Shown here piece after piece: positions 1 to 8,876 of a stretch of DNA of 12,704 bases; the stretch's first letter is position 1, and every line of letters begins with the position of its first letter. The stretch lies in NCBI GenBank assembly GCA_013423325.1, contig BLJB01000759.1, forward strand, positions 1-12,704, written 5' to 3'. A program made the position numbers and the translations under genes. The stretch is from Usnea hakonensis (taxonomy: Eukaryota > Ascomycota > Lecanoromycetes > Lecanorales > Parmeliaceae). Under the pieces are notes generated by a model. The model saw only the letters and a program-made list of their open reading frames with translations, made no database searches and was not told where the DNA came from.

Positions 1-64
1 CGTAATTACCTTTCGAAGTTTAGGTAGACACGACGTATAAATTCAAATTCAAAAAAATTCAAAG
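1..64 (+). mobile_element. 3' end of a LINE-B-family retrotransposon (body outside window)
   Basis: Bases about 2-44 align with the 3' end of LINE-B (about 12450-12486). Both share a TAATTA-C/T-CTTT block, then TAG-G/A-TAGACACGA, then TAT-A/G-AATTC, with only one- or two-base gaps. After this comes a short A-rich tail built on ATTCAA units (41-64), comparable to the CAATC tail of LINE-B. CpA dinucleotides survive here (in GACACG and TTCAAA) and vanish immediately to the right, where gypsy sequence begins. I infer the 3' terminus of a third LINE copy, plus strand, inserted in the same gypsy element. Its 5' end and left target-site copy are off the window, so the junction (60-64) is approximate and the duplication unverified. 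Confidence 0.68.
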
Positions 65-66
65 TT

Positions 67-2070
67 AGTTTAGAGGTATAAATTACTAAAATCTTATCTA
101 CTCTATTTATTTCTAGAATTCTCTAAAGGGAATAACTATTAATAGAGAAAAAGTTATTTATAATATATAATATAAATATAGATATCTTTAGTCTCTTTAT
201 TTATTAGGTAAAAATTAAAGAGATATAGCTATTCGCTATATCTATAGAAGATATTAATACTCTTATTTTAATTAATTAGAAGGACTATCTTAACGCTCTA
301 GAAGCGAACGCTATAGAAGTACTTAAAGGGGATTAGAAAATAATATAGAAAAAGCTTTTTTCTAAATACTATAACTTTCGAGATATTTTTAATTATATCT
401 AGACTAATAAGCTTTCTCTTTATTAGTCTTATAACTATAAGATTAAGTTTACTTTAGATATAAAGCCCCTATAAAGTAGAGTATATTATATATCTTTATA
501 TAAGATATAGCGAGTTAAAGAGTACTTTATTAAAAATCTTTTTAAGGAATTTATTACGCCTAGTATAACTCTTTATATATTATTAATCCTCTTTATATTA
601 AAATCTAATAGTAATTTATAATTCTATATAAATTACTAAAAGTTAAATACTTTTATTAAGCGTAATTAATATCCCCTCCCTTTTATAGAGGAGGTTATTA
701 GAAAAATAGTAGAATATAAATATTTTACTCGCTTAGATATTATTATAGTATTTAATAAATTTAGAATAGATTCTAAAAGTAAAAATTTAACTATTTTTAT
801 AATAACTTTAGAATTATATAAGTATAAAGTTCTTCTATTTAGATTAACTAATAGATTAAGCTCTTTCTAGTAGTATATTAATAAGATATTATAGGAATTT
901 CTAAATAATTTTTATTAAGTATATCTTAATAATATTCTTATCTATAGTAAATTAAGAAAGAAATATTAAGATTATATTTAAAAAGTACTTTTTCGCTTTT
1001 AGGATACTAGTCTATAAATAGATATTAAGAAGTATAAATTTAATATAGAAAAAATAGTCTTTTTAAATATTATTATATTAGATAAAGGGCTCTAAATAGA
1101 TCCTAAAAAGATAGAAGCTATTATTAAATAGCCTCTTTCTATAAATCTAAAAGAGGTATAAGACTTTATTAGATTTATTAACTTCTATAGATATTTTATT
1201 TATAAGTTTTTAAAGCTAGTAAAGCTTTTAGTATATCTTACTAGAAAGGATACTCTATTCGTATAGAATAAGATCTATTTAGAAGCCTTTAAGAGTCTTA
1301 AAAAGTAAGTTATTAATACTTTAATATTAAAATATTTTAATTTAAAGAGGTAGACTATACTTAAAATAAATACTTTTAATTTTATTATAGATAGAATTCT
1401 ATTTTAATATAATAATAAGGATATACTCTATTTAGTAGCTTTCTATAATAAGACTATAGTCTCTATAAAGTATAATTATTATATCTATAATAAAGAGTTA
1501 CTAATAATTATAAAATATTTTAAATACTAGTATTTTAAACTTAAATATACTAATTTATCTATTTAAGTCTTTATTAATTATTAGGCCTTAAAGATCTTTA
1601 TAGAAAGTAAGAAGCTTACTCGCTATTAGACTCGTTATCTAAATATTCTAACTAAGTTTAACTTCTAGATAATCTTTTAAATAGATAAAGATAATTTAAA
1701 AGTAGATACTTTTATTAGAATAGTAAATACTCGCTCTATAAATTAAGAGAACGAGAGATTATATTAATAATACTAGATAATTTTAATACTAGATTATATT
1801 AATATTTATATTACGAAGGAAGAAGTAGAGCTATTTAAATATATTTACTAAACTAATAAAGATAACTCTAAGTATTAGAAATATAAAGACGTAATTACTA
1901 ATAATATTTATAAACTATATAAAATTAAGTTTAAATAATATTAAATAGTAGATAGAGTACTTTTTAAAAAAGGCCTATTATAGGTTCTAGACTCCCTCTA
2001 TATCTTAGTACTTAATAAGATTTATAATTAAACTTTAAGTAGTTATTTTAAAATAAGATAAATAATAGAT
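67..2070 (+). pseudogene. pol: Gypsy pol fragment 1: RT, RNase H, integrase N-terminus
   Basis: This is the frame starting at 67, about 668 codons, broken by many TAA/TAG codons but with no frameshift. Codons 1-135 are the pol linker. The reverse transcriptase follows: the segment YPLPFIEEV (670-696) after a KLN-x-FIK stretch, then TRLDI (727-741) with its aspartate kept, then YLNNILIYS (922-948). The last is the YxDD catalytic box with both aspartates turned to asparagine. RNase H lies at about 1350-1720; its TDAS-type box has become NTF (Asn codon 1369), and a YYIYNKELL segment follows at 1486-1503. The last 60 bases carry the start of the integrase HHCC zinc finger with both histidines now tyrosine (IYN and SYF). 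Every change fits C-to-T at CpA on one strand or the other. The frame resumes at 5573. Confidence 0.92.
2058..2070. repeat. Target-site duplication of LINE-A, left copy
   Basis: ATAAATAATAGAT at 2058-2070 is repeated exactly at 5560-5572. The two copies bracket LINE-A. The gypsy integrase frame runs through one copy, so it is gypsy sequence duplicated on insertion. Thirteen bases is a normal length for LINE target-primed insertion. Confidence 0.93.
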
Positions 2071-2084
2071 TAATTGATTAATTG
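2071..2084 (-). repeat. Simple-sequence 3' tail of LINE-A
   Basis: Read on the minus strand, the element ends in CAATTAATCAATTA followed by the target copy. Two near-repeats of AATTAATC form the tail. Fungal LINEs often end in a short tandem repeat instead of poly(A). TpG here is unmutated. Confidence 0.6.
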
Positions 2085-2103
2085 TTTTATACGCCTATGC
2101 TAG

Positions 2104-5100
2104 CTACTTGATATAAGTTAATAAGGGTAACTATAACGCTAAACTAGTAGAGCTAGGCGTCGAAGAAACCTAAGGGCGAACCTCTAGATAAAAACTTTAA
2201 CTAAATAGTACGCTCTCCCTTCTACTATACTCCTTAGAAGCCCTATTATACTACCGCGTATCTCTCTACTTTTTTACGCCGACTCTTCTATTCTCTAACT
2301 TTCGTATCTCTAATCGCCCCCGCCTCTAGAGGCGGGTACGGTCGCTTCTTCGTACGCCCTTTTTAGGCTTAATAGTCTCCTCTACCCTAAGGGGTAGTCT
2401 TAACCGTTAGAGTTATTCGCTAGCTAACTCGAAGCTATTTAACTAGTCGAAGTTAACTATCTACTTTACTACTATTCGGATCTCTTTAATTATAATTAGT
2501 ATTATTTAGAAGTCCCTAGTACCCGCTTTTATAAGTAGCCGTAATCTATCCTCCTATAATCTCGAATAGAAGAGGAGGATATATTTAATATTCTATCTTC
2601 TCTACCTATATCTATAATTAGGGTTAATATCTAGAACCCTTATCTTATTAAGGAATATATTAAGCCCGATTTTACTACTTCTTATTTAAATAGCGATCGA
2701 GCTCTTAGCCTTTCTTAGTATTTTATAGTAGTTAAACCTATCGTTATATAAGTTCTCTATCTAGATAAGGATTCTCGCTATAATAAAAAATTTTTATTAA
2801 TATTTTTCCTATTTTTTAGATCTCCGTTCTTAGAACTAGTCTTATATTTTTTATCTAATAACGTTAATACTCTAATATTCCTCGATATTCTTATATAGAT
2901 TAATCTAGTTCTTTTTTTTTTTTATATTAATAGTTACTAGATCCTAGCTTTTTTCCTTAAGGACTTTAAGAGCCTAGGCCTTTTTTATTATTATAGGTAT
3001 AGGCCCTCTTTTCCTTTTCCTACCTCTACTACTTTAGAAGTACCGGGCGATTCGCTCGTTACCCTCTTTCGTAGCGGGGTAGATACCTTATAGAGCTTAG
3101 TATTATAATACTAGCTTATCGAGTTAATATTCTAGAGGGGCTATCGAAGCCTCTATCTCTAGAACTAGGATAGGAGTTATCTTATATATTTCGATTACTC
3201 TACGAAGATACTTATTTTGTATCTTAGTTAGCTTCTCGGAGGGCTTCCGGGAGAATCCTTTTATCCCGCGGGGGTAGTACCAAATCGGCGCTACGAATAT
3301 TAATATCGGGCGTACTACTATACTATATACTATATAGTACTTAGTAAATATCGTTCCCTATATTAAGTCTATAAGGTATTCTAAGGCTCGTTTCTATCCT
3401 ACGGCTCGGGCCATTAGCTAAGCGATATATAGTCCCTACTAAAGTTTAGTATCTATATATAAGTCTAGTACTCTTATACTTAGACTAGGGTTTATCTTAA
3501 CCTCTTCGAAATCTAAAGATACCTTTATATTAAACTTCTTTAGGCTCCTTATTAGATATACTAGCTCGTATTTCTTAAGGGCGAATATTACCCTATATAT
3601 TCTAATCTATTTAAGATAGATATTATAAGCCTTATATAGTACTCTATAATTATCTTCTATATTCCCGCTATATACTAGTAGATAGATATTATTAATAAAA
3701 TCTTCTATCTAAATAGAGAGAGTAGCTCTTATATATTATTTAATTAGAGGGGCGTTAAAGAAGAGGAATAGTATAGGAGAAAGTAGTAATCCCTAAAAAA
3801 TACTAGTCTCTACTATCTTTATTAGGCTTATCTAGCTCTCTAATATTATAGATATTACCCTATTTATAAGAAAGCTAGATATCTATTTTACTATCTTTTT
3901 CGGGACTCTCCTCTCTTTTAGGTTATAGAGGAGTCTCTTATATAAGACGTTATCGAAGATACTCGCAATATCTAGTAAAAGTAGGCTAGCGACTTTCTTA
4001 CTATTAGTAATACTATAGTTCTATATAATATAAATCGCGTTTATTAGTAATTTTAATATTATTTCTACTAATCTATCTTTCCTCGCCCCTATTTACTATT
4101 AAGAAAGAAGACTATAGCTTTCCGCTAGTCCCGCTAATTATTTTAAGATTACTATTTCTAGTACTTTATCTAGAGTATTAAATAAGACTATTAGTCGGTA
4201 TACTTTAGATTCTAAATAGTTAGACTTATTCGGCTTTTTTAATATTACTATATTAGCCTCCTTAAAGAATCTCGAATAGTATCCTAGATTAAAATAGGCT
4301 TAGAAGAGCCTAATAAGAGAGTCTATAATATATAGAGCTATATACCTTAAAAACCGATTAGGGATTTTCGAGATATCTAAAACTTTATCTATTATTAGGT
4401 ATATAATCGCTTTTATTACTTTATCGCTACTAATCCTATCCCCTATAGATATTAGAGTTAGATATTAAATATCTAGAATATCTTCTAGATTAATTATCGA
4501 GGTAGATAGAAATAGTATATTTTTTAAGGCGTTAACTTTATTTTTAAAATTAGACTATTTTATTCCTCTCTAGTCTAGAATAGCTAGAAACTATAGTAAA
4601 GGTTTTAGGGCCGTACTCCGCTCTCGTCCTTATTAGGCGAGCTTCTAGATTCCGTCCTTTCTTAGCGACGCTTTATATACTCCCTCGCGCTAATAGAGTA
4701 TACGAGTTTTATATATAATCTTTACCTTCTCTCTTTCCGCCCCCTAAAGTTCCTTAGCTAACTACTCGTCTTAGAATCGATAATACTCTTTAAGCCTAAG
4801 CTTAGCTACCTTAGTAACTCTTATATAGTTTATATTCTAATATAAATTCGACTTAACTATAGGCTCTATTTATAGTATATAGTTCTCTACTATTTTCTAG
4901 AACCCTTAATTTATAGTTTCTACGAAGGCTTCTACCTCTTCCTCTATTTTTATAGATCTTTAAAAAAGAGCGCTTTATAGGGTATAATTATCTCTAGCTA
5001 CTTTAAAAATAATATCTTTTTTAGCTAGTTTTTTCTATAATTATTACTTTCTTATTAGCGTCTCTTTCTACTACTATTCTAATTCTATTACTATTAGAAT

Positions 5101-5559
5101 ATAGTTAGACGCGTATCCTAGGTCCTCTTTTAGAGTATAGCGAACTATAGCCTAATAAGCTTTTAATATTAGAAAGACTAGATCGATTATCGACTCCTAG
5201 CCCTAGGATTTCTATATAACTAAGTCGTTAAATAGTCTAAAAGTTATTTCCTTAGCCTAGATAACCTCGATAAGTCTATTAACTATTTTATAGTACGTAT
5301 ATTATCCCTTATTATTCTATCTAGGGTAGTAAAGATTAAAGTCCTCAAGAGCTATATATTCGCCTTCTTCCTCTAAGGCTTATTCTAAGAATACTAGTAC
5401 TAGAGAGGCTATCGTTACCTCTAGTAACGCTAGCGACTAGTTATATATATTATATACCTAGAGGATTAATTCTTAAGCGGGGGGCCGGGGAGGAATACGC
5501 TCCTCCTCTTCCCTATTATCTTACTTAATGTTTAACCGGAGGGAGCAAAAGTCGCCCCC
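2104..5559 (-). pseudogene. LINE-A ORF2: partial endonuclease, reverse transcriptase, zinc knuckle
   Basis: The minus-strand frame from 5559 can be followed for about 1,150 codons to in-frame stops in the unmutated 3' rim (2106-2104 and 2097-2095), with no frameshift. The first residues, GGDFCSLRLNI, and a VYN-x-YN-x-S segment are the middle of an APE-type endonuclease; the domain's catalytic front is missing. EDFNLYYP (5346-5323) is the GDFN box. Reverse transcriptase follows: LDIASIFDN (around 3975-3949) keeps the first catalytic aspartate, while the FVDD box is FINN (3699-3688). A conserved YYPRGIKGFSRK stretch lies at about 3279-3244. Near 2616-2560 a C-x-C...H...C knuckle is now tyrosines (NYRYR then KYILLFY). 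Where the protein originally ended is uncertain; the last 100 codons could be 3' untranslated. Confidence 0.9.
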
Positions 5560-5572
5560 ATAAATAATAGAT
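5560..5572. repeat. Target-site duplication of LINE-A, right copy
   Basis: Exact second copy of ATAAATAATAGAT. The base before it (5559) is the first base of LINE-A, giving a CpA at the junction that did not mutate. Gypsy integrase resumes in frame at 5573. Confidence 0.93.
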
Positions 5573-6790
5573 CTTCTATAATAATATTATTATTAGTCTA
5601 ACTATATAGTAACTATTAGATAATATATTACTAATTATTATAACTATTAATATAGTAAATTACCCCGAAGTAAGATAAATAGATTATTAGTACTACTACT
5701 AATCTTATAAGCCTATTAGTAAGATATATTAATAGATTTTATTACTAATCTTCCTTTTTTAGAAAGATTTAATATTATATATACTCTTATTTATTATCTT
5801 ATTAAAGAGAGATACTATATACTATATTTCTAAAATAATAATAGGACTTTAATTAAGTCCTTAATATAGATTTTTCTCTAGAATTTATATTATCTCTATA
5901 AACTTCTAAACTCTATTATATTAAATAGAGGATTATAATTTATATCTATCTTATAAAAAAGTCTATATAAAAGATTTAGAATCTAAATTAACCTCTCTAC
6001 TATCTACTATCTATAAATAGATAGATAAACTAAAAGGGTAAATTAAGATATTAAAAGAGATCTCTAAATCTTTTATAATTATATATAAGATAATTAGACT
6101 AAGTAGGTCTTTATAGTAGAGTTTATTAATAATAATAATATAATCTTTTTAATCTTATTTACGCCTTTCTTTATAAATAAAGGATTTAACCTCTATATAA
6201 GTTTTAATTCTAATATAATTAACTATAAGACTATAAGAGAGAGACTATAAATCTTAAAGGCTAAAGATATTATTAAGAGAATAAAAGAGATTTTAGAATA
6301 TAATAAAAAATATTTAGAAGCCTTCTAAATTACGATAGAAAGATAAATAAATAAATATTATAAAAAAGTCTTATTTAATATTAATAATAAAATATAGCTA
6401 TCTTTTAAGTATATTAATATAATAAGGCCCTATAAAGATCTAAAGAATAAATAATTAGATCTTTATAAGATTATTTAGTAAATTAGTACTTTTTATTATC
6501 TAGATCTTTTTTATATCTAGTAAATCTATAATATATTTTACCCCTAATATCTATAGAAGTATCTAGATAATTCTTTTTCTAGATAATAAAGGCCCCTACT
6601 AAAGCCGAAGGTCTTATTAAAGGATAACGAGTAGAATATTAATAATATATTAGGCTCTCGCTATTACTATAGCCGTTTATAATATAAGGTTAAATAGATA
6701 GATATTTTAAAAGATAATAAATAATACTATAGAAATAGTCTAGAAGTTTTATAAATAATATCTAAAGGCTTCTTATTAATATTAGCCCTA
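5573..6790 (+). pseudogene. pol: Gypsy pol fragment 2: integrase core and chromodomain
   Basis: This continues the frame of the fragment ending at 2070, about 406 codons without a frameshift. The rest of the integrase zinc finger comes first, its cysteines turned to tyrosine (NYYNY). Next is the core: DILIDFITNLP holds the first catalytic aspartate intact (codon 5735). The DRGPQF-type box reads NRGL with the second aspartate now asparagine (5924). The TERVNQ-type helix reads TKRVN with the glutamate now lysine (6032). So the D-D-E triad is now D-N-K. A basic C-terminal region with a YKI-type segment follows. From 6629 to about 6790 comes a chromodomain, recognisable by the NILGSRYYYSRL segment and the YKVK-stop-ID-ILKDNK segment (the stop standing where the family has tryptophan). 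In chromoviruses this domain directs integration to heterochromatin. The original stop codon cannot be placed. Confidence 0.91.
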
Positions 6791-7320
6791 CTAAAGTAGT
6801 TTTAATTTAATAATATTTTAGATATTATACTATTCGACTATTTTTATAGATTCGAGTTATATAGATCCTTTTTAGTAAAGTATAGCTAAAAAAGAATCTA
6901 TCTAAAACTCTAACTTCTTAATATTTATATTAAATAAGGTCTACTATAAATACTTTTATTATTAATATATATTTAAATATTCTTCTATACTACTTAATAT
7001 TATCCCTAGAGTATTATTATTATTATTAGTAGTCTATATTAAAATTACCTTTTAGTATTTAACTCTATTTCTTTAGAGAAAGTTTATAAATAAGGCTCTA
7101 TAATTAAGATTAGATTTAACTCGATTTAACTTAATAATATTTAATTAATAGGAGGCCTTTATTCGACGATTTTATCTCCGCTTCTAAATCGAATATTAAA
7201 TTATTATTTTATATCTAAATACCTTTTTATTAACTATTTTACTAATCTAGGACTAAATCGCTTTATTTTAAAAGCCCCTAAAATAGTATAATATTATATA
7301 TATAAAGGATATTATCTTTT
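6791..7320 (+). other. Gypsy 3' internal region, no coding trace recognised
   Basis: About 530 bases lie between the chromodomain and the LINE-B insertion. The integrase frame becomes dense with stops and unlike any domain I know, and the other frames are no better. CpA and TpG are absent, as in the rest of gypsy. A short ATT/TTA microsatellite lies at about 7012-7030. I take it as the end of pol plus 3' untranslated sequence leading to the polypurine tract, which LINE-B has pushed to 12530. Confidence 0.6.
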
Positions 7321-7333
7321 AAGGTATATAGAT
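7321..7333. repeat. Target-site duplication of LINE-B, left copy
   Basis: AAGGTATATAGAT is repeated exactly at 12508-12520. The base before each copy differs (T at 7320, C at 12507) and so does the base after (T at 7334, A at 12521), so 13 bases is the full length. Confidence 0.94.
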
Positions 7334-7338
7334 TGAAA

Positions 7339-8874
7339 ATGGAAGGACGCTTATTCCAATCCATAGTTGATAGTGGTAACGAGGCGTACGAAGTACGTAA
7401 GCGACTTAGGGTAGGGGCAGAGGGAAGCATAGTAAACGATAGGGGAGGAGGAGGTAAAGTAGTAGTAGAAAAAACGCGTTAAGAATACGCGATCTAGGCC
7501 CTTAACTAATTAATAGGGGGGGCGACTAATAGAAGGAACCTCGGGAGAAGCTAGATAAATAGGAAAGAATAAGCGAGTAACGCTATCGCTATATTAGAAG
7601 CTATTAAAAATACGCCGTTTAGGGAGCTAAGCGCGGCCGTATAGAAGGCGTATAAAAAGAACCTAGAAAGTATCTAGATCTTTATTAAAGGATAATAGAT
7701 CGACCTCGAGACCTATACGTAGAAGGAAGTACGTAGACTCTAGAGTCTAGCGGATAACGGGTCGAGTACCCTAACCCTCTAAGGCTCCCTAGGGGGATAC
7801 TAGAGTAAAGGAAACCCCTTTACGGGGTTATTAATATAAAATATAAGGATAGGGCTAGCGGTAAAAGCCTAGAGAGAGACTACGAAAGAATCTAGAAGAA
7901 TAAGATAACTCCTAGTTAGAATAGAAAAGAAAGAGGAGAGAATATCTATGGCGGGAGTTACTAGCGAGAACCTTATCGCGTCCTTCAAGATAATAGGATA
8001 CGTATCGGAGGATATCGTAGTAGCGCGGCGACTAAAGAGCGGGGATATCGAACTCTAGATAGCTAGCGTAAAGGCGAAGGAATTCCTAGAGAGAGACCCG
8101 ACTTAGGCTACTAAGAAGTTTAAGACCGCGAAGGTAGTAAAGAGGACCTATATTATAGTAATATATAGAATAAGGATCGAGGCGATAGATATAGAGAATA
8201 AGGAAGCTATAAAGAAGAAGATATAAGAGGATAACGGAAGACTATACTTAGGCCTAGATATAGTAAAGGCGAAGTAGATAGTAAGCGCGAGGAGACCGGT
8301 ACTAGAAGGGGGTAAGAAAAGGTACTCGTTACTAATTATCGATATTACTACGGAAGAAATAGCCTCCGGACTAGTACTAAGAGGCCTAGTCGAGGTAGGG
8401 GAGGCGAAAAAGGTATCGTACTATATATACGGAGTAGTATAGTACTTCAATTACTAGGAATAGGGCTATATAATAGCCCACTATAAAAATAAGACTAGAT
8501 ATACTGAGTATAACTAGAAGTACGATACTAGGGAGTATAATAAGGTAGCTCCGGGGGCCCTTAGAGTATACGCGGCATACGGCGGTAGGGGCCACGTAGC
8601 GTACCAGAGGATATACCTAAGAAAGAGGTAAGAGATAAAGAAGGTCGCGAGAAAGCTAATACTAAGGCTAACGATAACCTCTAACCTAGGAGGGGTAAGA
8701 CCTATCGAAGCGCCGAAGACTATTAATAGATTTATAGTAGTTCCGTCTAGGAAGAAGAGAATACGAGATATAACTAATATAAAAAGCGGTCGCGAAGAGG
8801 AAGACTCCGGGATATTTAAGAGAGTACCTAGAGTAAAAAGACTAGGGAGATTTATAACGAAGAAGATTAACTAA
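7339..8874 (+). pseudogene. LINE-B ORF1, gag-like RNA-binding protein (broken)
   Basis: The frame opens with ATG at 7339 (MEGRLFQSIVDSGNEAYEV), whose first codons still contain CpA and TpG. It runs about 511 codons to TAA at 8872-8874, with many RIP stops and no shift. The proof of identity is a triple zinc knuckle near the C-terminus. Knuckle 1, C-x2-C-x4-H-x4-C, has all four positions now Tyr (8443, 8452, 8467, 8482). Knuckle 2, C-x2-C-x3-H-x4-C, is all Tyr (8500, 8509, 8521, 8536). Knuckle 3, C-x2-C-x4-H-x6-C, has Tyr, Tyr, His kept and Tyr (8569, 8578, 8593, 8614). This spacing is typical of ORF1 proteins of I/Tad1/jockey-type LINEs, which coat the element RNA. Earlier residues are basic and coil-like. 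Whether 8872 is the true stop or a mutated CAA is not certain. Confidence 0.87.
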
Positions 8875-8876
8875 AT

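Larger units (their letters stand above)
2071..5559 (-). mobile_element. LINE-A: Tad1/I-like non-LTR retrotransposon, 5'-truncated
   Basis: This 3,489-bp minus-strand insertion sits inside the gypsy integrase gene. Its 5' end (5559) starts in the middle of the ORF2 endonuclease domain, so ORF1 and the front of ORF2 are missing, as in the usual incomplete target-primed reverse transcription. Its 3' end (2071) carries a short simple-sequence tail. It is flanked by perfect 13-bp target duplications. RIP has removed almost all CpA and TpG inside (I found only about four, near 3218, 3281, 3966 and 5346). Both ends keep them: 2074-2110 on the left, 5529-5560 on the right. The reverse transcriptase resembles that of LINE-B, but the 3' ends differ, so I treat it as a separate family or subfamily. 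Confidence 0.92.

Noticed and set aside
2900..2930. Run of twelve T as a terminator or poly(A) tail of another element
   Set aside because: It falls inside the continuous LINE-A ORF2 frame, where it reads as lysines on the minus strand. There is no junction or target duplication beside it.
3240..3290. GC-richer patch as a possible host exon
   Set aside because: It translates on the minus strand as the conserved YYPRGIKGFSRK part of LINE-A ORF2 and keeps the element's frame on both sides.
5461..5560. GC-rich stretch with repeated G and C runs as a promoter or CpG island
   Set aside because: It is the truncated start of LINE-A ORF2 (endonuclease), in frame and less mutated because it is near the element edge.
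7010..7032. ATT/TTA microsatellite as an origin or attachment site
   Set aside because: It is a short low-complexity run of the kind common in AT-rich RIPed DNA, with no dyad, repeat set or neighbouring gene to support a role.
8386..8595. 69-codon open frame on the minus strand with a GTG start and hydrophobic residues
   Set aside because: It lies antisense to the zinc-knuckle region of LINE-B ORF1, whose identity is shown by knuckle spacing. RIP removes stops on one strand in some frames and makes apparent membrane-like runs of Ile, Leu, Tyr and Val. There is no independent support for a gene.
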